Assembly: GCF_002242805.1 (NCBI RefSeq)
Contig: NZ_MCGQ01000012.1
Span: 1-64,000, forward strand
DNA: 64,000 nucleotides
Source: Streptomyces diastatochromogenes
GTDB lineage: Bacteria > Actinomycetota > Actinomycetes > Streptomycetales > Streptomycetaceae
Reading direction: 5' to 3'
In this document: one piece after another, positions 8,529-17,510 of the stretch
How the letters are laid out: each line of letters begins with the position of its first letter
Numbering within the stretch: position 1 is the stretch's first letter
Made by a program: the position numbers and the translations under genes
The notes under the pieces: generated by a model
What the model saw: the letters and a program-made list of their open reading frames with translations, nothing else
The model's database searches: none
What the model was told of the DNA's origin: nothing

Positions 8529-9344
8529 GTGGCAGGAGTCGCACGCCGCCGTCTGGACGCGGAGCTGGTCCGCCGGAAGCTCGCGCGCTCGCGCGAGCAC
8601 GCCAGCCAGCTGATCGTCGCCGGACGGGTCACCGTCGGCAGGACCGTGGCGACCAAGCCGGCCACGCAGGTGGAGACCGCGGCGGCGATCGTGGTCCAGG
8701 ACGACGACAGCGATCCCGACTACGTGTCGCGGGGTGGGCACAAGCTCGCGGGCGCGCTGGAGGTCTTCGTACCGCAGGGGCTCGTGGTCGAGGGTCGGCG
8801 CGCGCTGGATGCCGGCGCGTCCACCGGAGGCTTCACCGACGTCCTGCTGCGCTCGGGTGCCGCGCACGTGGTCGCCGTGGACGTCGGATACGGCCAACTC
8901 GCGTGGTCTCTCCAGAACGATGAACGCGTCACCGTCAAGGACCGTACGAACGTACGCGAGTTGACGCTCGATGCGATCGATGGGGAACCTGTGGATCTTG
9001 TCGTGGGTGATCTGTCCTTCATCCCGCTGGGGCTGGTGCTGCCCGCCCTGAAGCGGTGCGTGAAGCCGGACGCCGACCTGGTGATGATGGTCAAGCCGCA
9101 GTTCGAGGTGGGGAAGGAACGGCTGGGCAGCGGGGGTGTCGTACGGAGTCCGCAGCTGCGGGCGGAGGCCGTGCGGGGGGTGGCCGAGAAGGCCTGGGAG
9201 CTGGGGCTCGGGGTGCGTGGAGTCACCGCCAGTCCGCTGCCCGGTCCCTCGGGCAATGTCGAGTACTTTCTCTGGCTGCGGTCCGGTGCCCCCGAACTGG
9301 ACCCGGCCGATGTTGACCGTGCAGTGGCGGAGGGGCCGCGTTGA
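8529..9344 (+). CDS. tlyA: TlyA-type rRNA 2'-O-methyltransferase
   Basis: A 271-residue protein. An N-terminal S4 RNA-binding domain (RRLDAELVRRKLARSREHA and LIVAGRVTVG) precedes an FtsJ/RrmJ-like methyltransferase with SAM motif ALDAGASTGGFTDVLLR, acidic loop VAVDVGYGQLAW, VVGDLSFIPL and VMMVKPQFEVGKE. In mycobacteria TlyA methylates ribose in 16S and 23S rRNA and sets capreomycin/viomycin sensitivity. GTG 8529 gives the usual family length. The stop overlaps the next start (TTGA). Confidence 0.93.
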   Translation: MAGVARRRLDAELVRRKLARSREHASQLIVAGRVTVGRTVATKPATQVETAAAIVVQDDDSDPDYVSRGGHKLAGALEVFVPQGLVVEGRRALDAGASTGGFTDVLLRSGAAHVVAVDVGYGQLAWSLQNDERVTVKDRTNVRELTLDAIDGEPVDLVVGDLSFIPLGLVLPALKRCVKPDADLVMMVKPQFEVGKERLGSGGVVRSPQLRAEAVRGVAEKAWELGLGVRGVTASPLPGPSGNVEYFLWLRSGAPELDPADVDRAVAEGPR

Positions 9345-10246
9345 CACAGAACCGAGCGCGTACTGTTTTCCTGCTCGCCCACACCGGGCGTCCCGCGGCG
9401 ATCCGCAGTGCGGAACTCGTGGTCAAGGGACTGCTGGGGCAGGGCATCGGGGTGCGGGTGCTGGAGGAGGAGGCGCGCGACCTGCCGCTGCCCGAAGAGG
9501 TCCAGCTGGTCAAGGAAGCGACCCCGCAGTGCCTCGACGGCTGTGAGCTGCTGATAGTGCTGGGCGGCGACGGCACGCTGCTGCGCGGCGCGGAGTTCGC
9601 CCGGGCGTCCGGGGTGCCGATGCTCGGCGTCAACCTCGGACGGGTGGGGTTCCTCGCGGAGGCCGAGCGGGACGACCTCGATCGGGTGGTCGACCGGGTG
9701 GTGGCGCGGTCGTACGAGGTCGAGGAGCGGATGACCGTCGATGTCGTCGTGCACCGCAACGGGGACATCGTGCACACGGACTGGGCGCTGAACGAGGCGG
9801 CGGTGCAGAAGGCCGGCGCCGAGAAGATGCTCGAGGTCGTGCTGGAGATCGACGGGCGGCCGGTTACCGCTTTCGGGTGCGACGGGATCGTGCTGTCGAC
9901 GCCGACCGGGTCCACGGCGTACGCGTTCTCCGCCGGGGGGCCGGTGGTGTGGCCCGAGGTGGAGGCCCTGCTGATGGTGCCGATCAGTGCGCATGCGCTG
10001 TTCGCGAAGCCGTTGGTCACGTCGCCGGATTCCGTGCTTGCCGTGGAGGTTCTGCCTCATATTCCGCCCGGGGTGTTGTGGTGTGACGGGCGGCGGACCA
10101 TCGAGTTGCCGCCGGGGGCGCGGGTGGAGGTGCGGCGGGGGGCTGTGCCGGTGCGGTTGGCACGGCTGCACCATTCGTCCTTCACCGACCGGCTTGTGGC
10201 GAAGTTCGCGCTGCCGACGCACGGGTGGCGGGGGGCGCCGCACTAG
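9341..10246 (+). CDS. nadK: NAD kinase
   Basis: A 301-residue NAD kinase making NADP from NAD and ATP or polyphosphate. Diagnostic motifs are LGGDGTLLRGAEF, GVNLGRVGFLAE, NEAAVQKAGAEKMLEV and DGIVLSTPTGSTAYAFSAGGP. It starts at TTG 9341, which overlaps the tlyA stop, with a GGAGG-like site about 10 bases upstream. The tlyA-nadK-recN order is conserved across actinobacteria and many Firmicutes. Confidence 0.95.
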   Translation: MTQNRARTVFLLAHTGRPAAIRSAELVVKGLLGQGIGVRVLEEEARDLPLPEEVQLVKEATPQCLDGCELLIVLGGDGTLLRGAEFARASGVPMLGVNLGRVGFLAEAERDDLDRVVDRVVARSYEVEERMTVDVVVHRNGDIVHTDWALNEAAVQKAGAEKMLEVVLEIDGRPVTAFGCDGIVLSTPTGSTAYAFSAGGPVVWPEVEALLMVPISAHALFAKPLVTSPDSVLAVEVLPHIPPGVLWCDGRRTIELPPGARVEVRRGAVPVRLARLHHSSFTDRLVAKFALPTHGWRGAPH

Positions 10247-10314
10247 GCATCCGTGAGAGTGCGGTTAGGCGGGCCGTGTGCACTCCCCGCCCCGGACCTC
10301 GTATGGTCTGTTCC

Positions 10315-12045
10315 GTGTTGGAGGAGATGCGGATACGGTCGCTCGGGGTCATCGACGATGCTGTCGTCGAGTTGTCGCCGGGGTTCACCGCCGTCACCGG
10401 TGAGACGGGTGCGGGCAAGACCATGGTGGTCACCAGCCTGGGGCTGCTGCTCGGTGGGCGGGCGGACCCGGCCCTCGTGCGGATCGGGGCCGGGAAGGCG
10501 GTCGTGGAGGGGCGGATCGCCGTTCCCGCGGGCGCTGCCGCCGTCGTACGCGCCGAGGAGGCCGGGGCCGAGCTGGACGACGGGGCCCTGCTGATCAGCC
10601 GTACCGTTTCCGCCGAGGGGCGCTCACGGGCGCACCTGGGCGGACGCAGCGTGCCCGTGGGGCTGCTCGCCGAGCTGGCCGACGACCTGGTGGCCGTGCA
10701 CGGGCAGACCGACCAGCAGGGACTGCTGAAGCTGTCCCGGCAGCGGCAGGCCCTGGACCGGTACGCGGGCGACGGCGTCGCCGTGCCGCTGGCCAAGTAC
10801 TCCGAGGCCTACCGGCGGCTGCGGGCGGTCTCCACCGAGCTGGAGGAGATCGTCACGCGCGCGCGTGAGCGCGCCCAGGAAGCCGACATGCTCCGGTACG
10901 GGCTCGAGGAGATCGCGGCCGTGGAGCCGCGGGCCGGGGAGGACGTGGAGCTGGCCGAGGAGGCGGAGCGGCTCGGGCACGCCGAGGCACTGTCGTCCGC
11001 CGCGACCGCCGCGCACGCCGCGCTCGCGGGCAATCCCGAGGACCCCGAGGGCATCGACGCCGCGACCCTCGTCGCGGGCGCGCACCGGGCCCTGGAGGCC
11101 GTCCGGTCCCACGATCCGGCGCTCGCCGCCCTCGCCGACCGGATCGGTGAGATCGGGATCCTGCTGGGTGACGTGGCCGGTGAGCTGGCCGGGTACGCCG
11201 ACGACCTGGACGCCGATCCGCTGCGGCTGGCCGCCGTGGAGGAGCGCCGGGCCGCGCTGACCGCCCTCACGCGCAAGTACGGCGACGACATCGACGCCGT
11301 GCTCGCCTGGGCCGAGCAGAGCGCCGCGCGCCTCGGCGAGTTGGACGGCGACGACGAGCGGATCGGCGAGCTGACCGCCGAGCGGGACGCGCTGCGTTCC
11401 GAACTGGGCGGGCTGGCGCAGGCGCTGACGGACGCGCGGGGGGAGGCCGCCGAGCGGTTCGCCGCCGCCGTGACCGCCGAGCTGGCCTCGCTGGCGATGC
11501 CCCACGCGCGCGTGTCCTTCGACATCCGGCAGGCCGAGGACCCGGAGGGCGTCGAGGTCGACGGGCGCACGGTCGCGTACGGGCCGTCGGGCGCGGACGA
11601 GGTCGAGCTGCTGCTGGCCCCGCACCCGGGCGCGCCGCCGCGGCCCATCGCCAAGGGCGCGTCCGGCGGTGAGCTGTCCCGCGTGATGCTGGCCGTGGAG
11701 GTCGTGTTCGCGGGGACCGACCCCGTGCCGACGTACCTCTTCGACGAGGTCGACGCCGGTGTCGGCGGCAAGGCCGCGGTGGAGATCGGGCGGCGCCTGG
11801 CGAAGCTCGCCAGGACCGCACAGGTCGTCGTGGTCACCCACCTGCCCCAGGTCGCCGCCTTCGCCGACCGCCAGCTGTTGGTCGAGAAGACCAACGACGG
11901 CTCGGTCACCCGCTCCGGTGTGAAGGTCCTGGAGGGCGAGGAGCGGGTCCGCGAGCTGTCCCGGATGCTGGCGGGCCAGGAGGACTCGGAGACGGCCCGC
12001 GCGCACGCGGAGGAACTGCTGGCAACGGCGCGCGCGGATCTGTGA
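10315..12045 (+). CDS. recN: DNA repair protein RecN
   Basis: A 576-residue SMC-like ATPase for double-strand-break repair. Walker A GETGAGKTMVVTSL is near residue 30. A long charged coiled-coil middle includes VAVHGQTDQQGLL. The C-terminus has the signature KGASGGELSRVMLA and Walker B TYLFDEVDAGVGGKAA. GTG 10315 (MLEEMRIRS) gives the normal family length; GGAGGAGATG lies just inside it, so ATG 10327 is an alternative. I saw no GAAC-N4-GTTC SOS box in the short gap upstream. The next gene begins 11 bases after the stop. Confidence 0.94.
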   Translation: MLEEMRIRSLGVIDDAVVELSPGFTAVTGETGAGKTMVVTSLGLLLGGRADPALVRIGAGKAVVEGRIAVPAGAAAVVRAEEAGAELDDGALLISRTVSAEGRSRAHLGGRSVPVGLLAELADDLVAVHGQTDQQGLLKLSRQRQALDRYAGDGVAVPLAKYSEAYRRLRAVSTELEEIVTRARERAQEADMLRYGLEEIAAVEPRAGEDVELAEEAERLGHAEALSSAATAAHAALAGNPEDPEGIDAATLVAGAHRALEAVRSHDPALAALADRIGEIGILLGDVAGELAGYADDLDADPLRLAAVEERRAALTALTRKYGDDIDAVLAWAEQSAARLGELDGDDERIGELTAERDALRSELGGLAQALTDARGEAAERFAAAVTAELASLAMPHARVSFDIRQAEDPEGVEVDGRTVAYGPSGADEVELLLAPHPGAPPRPIAKGASGGELSRVMLAVEVVFAGTDPVPTYLFDEVDAGVGGKAAVEIGRRLAKLARTAQVVVVTHLPQVAAFADRQLLVEKTNDGSVTRSGVKVLEGEERVRELSRMLAGQEDSETARAHAEELLATARADL

Positions 12046-12055
12046 CGATGGCCGG

Positions 12056-12811
12056 ATGATCAACCGCGCTCCAAGGTCCCGCTCGTTCCTGCTGTCCGCC
12101 GCGCTCACCCGGGCCGGCCAGGCACTCCTGCGCGCCGAGTCGCCCGGTGGCCGCGCGCGTTGGGAGCGGAAGAACTACGCGGGGCGGGCCGTCGGGCTGT
12201 ACGCCGGGCCCGCCTCGGCTCTTGGTACGGCGGTCGCCGCCGGGCGGGTGCACCCCGGGGCCGGGCTCGCGGTGCTGGCCGCCGGGGTCTGCGGGGCGTA
12301 CGACGACGTCGCCGGGGCCGGAGATCCGCGGCGCGGGTTTCGGGCGCATCTGGGGGCCTTGCGGGACGGGGAAGTCACCAGCGGGGCCGTGAAGTTGTTC
12401 GGGATCTCCGCCGCCGGGCTGGTGGCGGGCGCCCTGATGAAGGAGCGGCTCCTCGACAAGGTGCTGGCGGGTGTCGTGATCGCCGGGGCCGCGCACTTCG
12501 TGAACCTGGTCGACGTACGGCCGGGACGTGCGGCCGCAGCGGTGCTCGCGCTCGGGGCGCCCGGGCTGTTGCGGAACGGGCCGGGCGGGGAACTGACCGC
12601 GGCGGCCCTGGGCGGTGCCACGGCCGTGCTGCCCGACGACCTCGCGGAGCGCGTGATGATCGGTGACGCCGGGGCGCACGCCCTCGGAGCGGCGCTCGGT
12701 GCCGCCGTGGTCGCGTGCAACCGGCGCGCGGGGCTGCTCGCGCACGCCGTCGCGGTGGTGGCGGCCGCGGTGTACGGGGACCGGGTGAGTGACCGGGTGC
12801 GCGCGTTATGA
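12056..12811 (+). CDS. MraY/WecA-like GT4 membrane protein
   Basis: A 251-residue multi-span protein. Motifs echo the polyprenyl-phosphate sugar-1-phosphate transferase family: RWERKNYAGRAV near residue 35, GAYDDVAGAGDPRRGFRAHL with the Asp pair, and AAHFVNLVDVRPGRAAAA in place of the classical NxxNxxDG loop, then VMIGDAGAHALGAALG. It is shorter than MraY (about 360 residues), so it probably has fewer spans. Location beside recN and a glycosyltransferase suggests a lipid-linked glycan step. Substrate unknown. Confidence 0.68.
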   Translation: MINRAPRSRSFLLSAALTRAGQALLRAESPGGRARWERKNYAGRAVGLYAGPASALGTAVAAGRVHPGAGLAVLAAGVCGAYDDVAGAGDPRRGFRAHLGALRDGEVTSGAVKLFGISAAGLVAGALMKERLLDKVLAGVVIAGAAHFVNLVDVRPGRAAAAVLALGAPGLLRNGPGGELTAAALGGATAVLPDDLAERVMIGDAGAHALGAALGAAVVACNRRAGLLAHAVAVVAAAVYGDRVSDRVRAL

Positions 12812-13103
12812 GCCTCTGACCTCCCGGTACGGGCGCACGGGCCGTTCCGCCGAGCCGCGGTTCCCCTCACCCGTGTGGGTGACGTGCTCCGGCGCACTGC
12901 TCCGGGCCGCCGCGCTGTGCGCCTCCCCGGATTTCCCGGAACGGCCGTACCTGCTGGCATGCTTGGCAGAGAACACGGGGTGGGTGGCGGGTCGGACGCG
13001 GTCCGCGCGAGAGGCGCGCGGTATGTCCTTCCTCCCCTCTCCGCCCGCTACCTTCAGTACGTTTCTTCGTGACCACCCGCGCCGAGTCAGGAGCCCCGGC
13101 CCC

Positions 13104-14240
13104 GTGAGCCCCGTGAGCAGCAACGCACCGCACGGCCAGTCGCCGCTGCGCACCGTGCAGGTGCTGGGCGGAGGCAACGCCGGCAGCAGTGCGCACGTAC
13201 GCTCCCTGGCCGAGGGGCTCGTCGCCCGGGGTGTGCGGGTCACGGTGTGCGCCCCCGCCGAGGCCGATCGCGCCTACGACTTCACCGGGGCCGGCGCCGA
13301 TCATGTGCATGTGCCGCGCAGCAGCGACCCGGGCTCCGTGGCCGCGCTCCGGGCGGCCTGCGCGGACGCCGACCTGGTGCACGCGCACGGGCTGCACGCC
13401 TCCTTCCGTGCCGTGCTCGCGCTCAGCGGGCGCGGCACCCCGCTGGTGGTCACCTGGCACAACCGGGCCCGGGCCGAGGGCGCACGGGCGCATCTGCTGC
13501 GGCTGCTGGAGCGGCGTGTGGTCCGGACGGCCGCCGTGGTGCTCGGCACCACCTCCGACCTGGTGGACCGGGCGCGCCGGACGGGGGCCCGGGACGCCCG
13601 GCTCGCGGCCGTGCCCCTGCCCGGGCGGCGCCGGCCCGCCGACCACGACGACCCCGACCGGCTGTGGCCCAAGATCCGCGCCGAACTCGGCGCCACCGGA
13701 CGCCCGTTGCTCATGGCGGTCGGCTCCCTCGACCCGCAGCGCGGCTACGACGTCCTGCTGGACGCGGCCCGGACCTGGCGGGACCTCGACCCGGTACCGC
13801 TGGTCGTCGTGGCGGGGGAGGGGCCGCTGCGGCCGGTGCTGCAGCGGCGGATCGAGGACGAGGAGCTGCCGGTACGGCTCGTCGGACGGCGCGAGGACGT
13901 GCCCGAGCTGCTCGCGGCCGCCGATCTCGCGCTGCTGACCAGCAGTTGGGAGTCGCGTTCCGTCCTCGCCCAGGAGGCCCTGCACGCGCGCGTGCCCCTC
14001 GTCGCGACACGCGTCGGCGGCATCCCCGACCTCGTCGGCGACGCGGCCGAACTCGTCCCGTACGGCGATGCGGAGGCGCTCGCGGACGTCGTCGTACGGC
14101 TGCTCGCGGATCCGGACCGGTGCGAGCTGCTGCGGGAACGGGGCACGCGGCAGGCGGCGACCTGGCCGACGGAGGACGAGACCGTCGCCCAAGTGCTCAG
14201 CGTCTACGACGAGTTGACCCAGCCCCAGCCGCTGGCTTAG
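13104..14240 (+). CDS. GT4 (GT-B fold) glycosyltransferase
   Basis: A 378-residue cytoplasmic glycosyltransferase. The N-terminus has the donor/acceptor glycine loop VLGGGNAGSSAHVRSLAEGL, followed by DLVHAHGLHA and a second domain with LLMAVGSLDPQRGYDVLLDA, LVVVAGEGPL and the acidic nucleotide-sugar motif ESRSVLAQEALHARVPLVATRVGGIPDL in the E-x7-E arrangement. GTG 13104 has CAGGAG about 10 bases upstream; GTG 13113 is possible. With the MraY-like protein it forms a plausible envelope glycan pair. The 292 bases upstream hold no gene I can support. Confidence 0.86.
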   Translation: MSPVSSNAPHGQSPLRTVQVLGGGNAGSSAHVRSLAEGLVARGVRVTVCAPAEADRAYDFTGAGADHVHVPRSSDPGSVAALRAACADADLVHAHGLHASFRAVLALSGRGTPLVVTWHNRARAEGARAHLLRLLERRVVRTAAVVLGTTSDLVDRARRTGARDARLAAVPLPGRRRPADHDDPDRLWPKIRAELGATGRPLLMAVGSLDPQRGYDVLLDAARTWRDLDPVPLVVVAGEGPLRPVLQRRIEDEELPVRLVGRREDVPELLAAADLALLTSSWESRSVLAQEALHARVPLVATRVGGIPDLVGDAAELVPYGDAEALADVVVRLLADPDRCELLRERGTRQAATWPTEDETVAQVLSVYDELTQPQPLA

Positions 14241-14286
14241 GGCCCGGCGCGGGCACGTTCCGCCTAGGGCACGTGCCGGCGGGCCC
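14240..14286. terminator. Imperfect hairpin between convergent genes
   Basis: GGGCCCG...GGGCACGT pairs with ACGTGCC...GGGCCC across an 8-10 base loop, spanning the end of the glycosyltransferase gene and the last codons of the PucR gene. It has interior mismatches and no U-run, so terminator function is probable but not certain. Confidence 0.5.
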
Positions 14287-15913
14287 GCAGGGCGAGGCTC
14301 AACGCGAGTACGGTCTGCGGGTCGTCGAGGTCGGTGCCCAGCAACTCCCCGATGCGGGCGAGCCGGTTGTACAGGGTCTGGCGGTTGAGGTGCAGCTCGC
14401 GGGCGGTCTCCGCCTTGCGGCCCGCGTGCGCCAGATAGGTCTCCAGGGTGGGCAGCAGCGGCGGCTTGGAGCGGTGGTCGTGGTCGCGCAGCGGGCCGAT
14501 CGCACGGTCCACGAAGGCCGCCAGGTCCGGGTGGTCGCGCAGCCGCCACAGGAGGAGGTCGATATCGAGGCGGCGGGCGTCGTACCAGGGGCGGTCGGTC
14601 AGGCCCTGCGCCGCCGTCGCCGTCTCCGCCGCGTGCCGCAGGCCCGCCGACGCGGCCGCCCAGCCACCGGCCACCCCGACCACCACGACCGGCGGCGGAG
14701 CACCCGGCCGCTGCATCCCGGCCCGCTCGACGCCCGCCCGCAGCGCCGTCGCCACCCGGTCCGCGACAGCCGAACGCTCCGACTCCGAGCGCAGCCCGAG
14801 CAGCACCGGCACCCGGCCCTCGACCGGCCGCACACCCAGCAGCACCGGCACGCCCACCGAGGCCAGCTCCTCGGCGACCGCCCGCGCCAGCACCGCCCAG
14901 CCGCCGCCGGGGGACAGGGAGTCCCCGACCCGCATCACCACGGGCAGCAGCGGGCTGCTGCCGGGCTTGAAGCCGAGCACCCGGGCCTGCGCCGGGGCGT
15001 CCTCCGCCGTGATGCGGCCCTCGGCGAGGTCGGTGAGGAAGTCGCCCCGGCCGCGCGCCGCCAGCTCCTCCTCCTGCCGGGCCTGCATCAGCACCACGGC
15101 CAGGATGCCCGCGGCCCGCTCGGCGGCGATCCGGTGCACCGGAGCCAGCGGCGAGCGGACCGGCAGCAGCACCAGCCGCGCCCGTACCGACCCCGGCCCC
15201 GCCCCGGGCCCGCCGCCGGGCACGTCCACCAGCACCGAGCCGGCGGGCGGCGGCGCGTCCTTCTGCGGACCCCGCAGCCCCTCCCACACCTGCAGCGGAT
15301 CCGCGCCCTCGGGTCCGGACCCGGCGGCGTACAGCAGCCGGCCGTCCGCGGTCTCCAGGAACACCGGGTTGGCGCTGAAGTCGGCCAGGATGCCCAGCAC
15401 CTGCGGCACCCCGCCACCGCCCAACAGCGCCTCGGTACACCGCCGGTGCACCTCCTCCGCGCGCTGCAGCAGCGCGTAGTGCCCGTTGACGATCTCGGTG
15501 TGGATCTCCTCGGTGACGGTCACGAACGGCACCTCGCGGTGCAGCTGGACCAGCGGCAGCCCCGCGCCGCGGGCCGTGTCCACCAGCGCGGCGGGCAGCC
15601 GGGTGAAGCGCGGGCCCAGCTCCACCACCAGCGCCGCGATCCCGCGCTCGGCGAGCGTCCGCACGAACGCGCGCTGCTCGGCCGGGCGGGTGCCGAGGCC
15701 GTAGCCCGTGGTCAGCAGCAGCTCGCCGCCCTTGAGCAGCGAGGCGATGTTCGGCACCTCGCCCGCGTGCACCCAGCGGACCGTGCGCCCCAGCCGGTCG
15801 GCACCCGCCAGGATCTCCGGGAGCCCGCTGCGCAGTCCCGGCAGCTCCAGCGCCCGCTGAACGGTGATCCCGGCGCCCTGAGTGGCGAATCTGCTCTCCG
15901 TACCGCTGTCCAT
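14264..15913 (-). CDS. PucR-family transcriptional regulator
   Basis: A 549-residue regulator. The N-terminal PucR domain starts at about residue 18 (TVQRALELPGLRSGLPEILAGADRLGR, with GGELLLTTGYGLG). A GGDEF-like central region follows. The C-terminal helix-turn-helix has YLAHAGRKAETARELHLNRQTLYNRLARI. Family members control purine or amino-acid-derivative catabolism. It lies 49 bases downstream of the FAD oxidase on the same strand, so the two are probably co-transcribed and it may control that gene. Confidence 0.9.
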   Translation of the reverse strand: MDSGTESRFATQGAGITVQRALELPGLRSGLPEILAGADRLGRTVRWVHAGEVPNIASLLKGGELLLTTGYGLGTRPAEQRAFVRTLAERGIAALVVELGPRFTRLPAALVDTARGAGLPLVQLHREVPFVTVTEEIHTEIVNGHYALLQRAEEVHRRCTEALLGGGGVPQVLGILADFSANPVFLETADGRLLYAAGSGPEGADPLQVWEGLRGPQKDAPPPAGSVLVDVPGGGPGAGPGSVRARLVLLPVRSPLAPVHRIAAERAAGILAVVLMQARQEEELAARGRGDFLTDLAEGRITAEDAPAQARVLGFKPGSSPLLPVVMRVGDSLSPGGGWAVLARAVAEELASVGVPVLLGVRPVEGRVPVLLGLRSESERSAVADRVATALRAGVERAGMQRPGAPPPVVVVGVAGGWAAASAGLRHAAETATAAQGLTDRPWYDARRLDIDLLLWRLRDHPDLAAFVDRAIGPLRDHDHRSKPPLLPTLETYLAHAGRKAETARELHLNRQTLYNRLARIGELLGTDLDDPQTVLALSLALRARRHVP

Positions 15914-15962
15914 GGAGCGGACGCTACCTGCGCAAACGCCCGGACGACAGCTCGGGCGCCGG

Positions 15963-17345
15963 CTACAGCGGACGGATGTTGTGGTTGAAGCGGAACACGT
16001 TGTCGGGGTCGTACGCCCGCTTCACCTTTTCCAGCCGCAGAAGGTTCCCGGCGCCCAGGCCCGCCCGCACTCGCTCGGCGCCCTCCGCGCCGATGAAGTT
16101 CAGGTACACGTCCCCCGTGCTCCACGGCCGGACGCCCGTGCGGACGTCCCGCACCCAGGCGACGGCCCGCTCGTCGTCGGCCGGGTCCGCCCAGACGGCG
16201 AAGGGATGCACGGCCCAGGGCGCGTCCCGGTACGGCACCGGGTACGTGTGCGGACCGGCCGCGATCGCACCGCCCTGCGGGAAGACGATGTGCTGGGTGG
16301 AGGTCGGCACGGGCATGTCCGCGGCACGGGCGCAGAAGACGTCCACCAGCTCGTCGGGCAGACCGGTCAGATACTCCGCCGACCAGTGGTTCCGCAGGCC
16401 GGGCGGAACGTCCAGCATGCACTGCAGGTCCACGTAGGGCAGCGCGCCGACCAGCTCCGACTCGTGCGGCAGCGCCAGCAGCGGCTCGGCCGGCTTGCGC
16501 AGCTCCTCCTCGCCGCCGGTGTACGTCAGCAGCACGGCGCACACCAGCTTCCCGACCAGGTGCTCCGGTACGAACTCCGCGGGCGGGCCGGTGATGTACA
16601 GCACCGCGCCGCCCAGCTCGTCGGGGCCGGTGCGGATGACCTCCCGGAAGGCGCGGACCGCGTCGGGGCCCACCTCCGGCAGGTACAGCAGCAGGGCGAC
16701 GGCGAACTCCGGCAGCTCGTGCAGCTCCAGGGTGAGCGCGGTGGCGACGCCGAAGTTGCCGCCGCCGCCGTGCAGGGCCCAGAACAGCTCGGGGTTCTCG
16801 TCGGCGTTCGCGTGCACCCGCTCGGCGTCGGCGGTCACCAGTTCCACCGCGATGAGGTTGTCGACGGCCAGGCCGAAGGCGCGGTCCAGCCAGCCGGTGC
16901 CGCCGCCCAGCACGAACCCGCCGACGCCCGTGGACGAGACCCGGCCGCCGGTGGTCGCGAGGCCGTACGGCTGGGTGGCCCGGTCCAGATGGCTCATCGT
17001 GGCACCGCCCTCGACCCGGACCGCCTCGGCCGCGGGGTCCACGGTCACCCCGTGCATCCGGCGCAGGTCCACCACGAGCGCGCCGTCGCCCAGGGCCGTG
17101 CCGGCCACGCTGTGCCCGCCGCCGCGCACCGCGATGTGCAGGTCGAGATCCCGCCCGAAGCGCACCGCCCGGACCACGTCGGCCGCGTCCGCGCACTGCG
17201 CGATCACGGCCGGACGCTTGTCGATCACCGCGTTGAAGACCGCACGCGCCGCGTCGTAGCCCGCGTCCCCGGGGGCGAACACCTCGCCGACCAGATCCTC
17301 GCGCAGCGCGGCGAGGGCCGCGTGCGCCTTCGAGAGGGGAGCCAT
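15963..17345 (-). CDS. FAD-linked oxidase, berberine-bridge (BBE) type
   Basis: A 460-residue FAD-dependent oxidoreductase. The FAD-binding part has LHIAVRGGGHSVAGTALGDG with the His used for covalent flavin attachment in this family, then GGATMSHLDRATQPYGLATTGGRVSSTGVGGFVLGGGTGWL-type loops. The C-terminal BBE segment is YDPDNVFRFNHNI. ATG 17345 is chosen since GAAGGGGGCGG precedes it; the frame runs further upstream without a better site. No signal peptide. Substrates in this family are sugars, alkaloids or polyketides; the one here is unknown. Confidence 0.9.
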   Translation of the reverse strand: MAPLSKAHAALAALREDLVGEVFAPGDAGYDAARAVFNAVIDKRPAVIAQCADAADVVRAVRFGRDLDLHIAVRGGGHSVAGTALGDGALVVDLRRMHGVTVDPAAEAVRVEGGATMSHLDRATQPYGLATTGGRVSSTGVGGFVLGGGTGWLDRAFGLAVDNLIAVELVTADAERVHANADENPELFWALHGGGGNFGVATALTLELHELPEFAVALLLYLPEVGPDAVRAFREVIRTGPDELGGAVLYITGPPAEFVPEHLVGKLVCAVLLTYTGGEEELRKPAEPLLALPHESELVGALPYVDLQCMLDVPPGLRNHWSAEYLTGLPDELVDVFCARAADMPVPTSTQHIVFPQGGAIAAGPHTYPVPYRDAPWAVHPFAVWADPADDERAVAWVRDVRTGVRPWSTGDVYLNFIGAEGAERVRAGLGAGNLLRLEKVKRAYDPDNVFRFNHNIRPL

Positions 17346-17510
17346 GGCCGCCCCCTTCCGCACAGGGGCCGCACTCCGCTTCCAGCCTAGGTGGGCCGGG
17401 TCGAGGGTGCAGTGCGTTCGTTGCCCGTGCCGCAAATGACTGTCCCGGACCGCTCGGTGTCGCGATCATGGACCGGTCACCGACCCGCGACCGATGAGGG
17501 AGCGCTCCCC

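Noticed and set aside
10247..10314. Possible SOS box before recN
   Set aside because: The short gap contains no GAAC-N4-GTTC core, so I do not claim LexA control of recN here.
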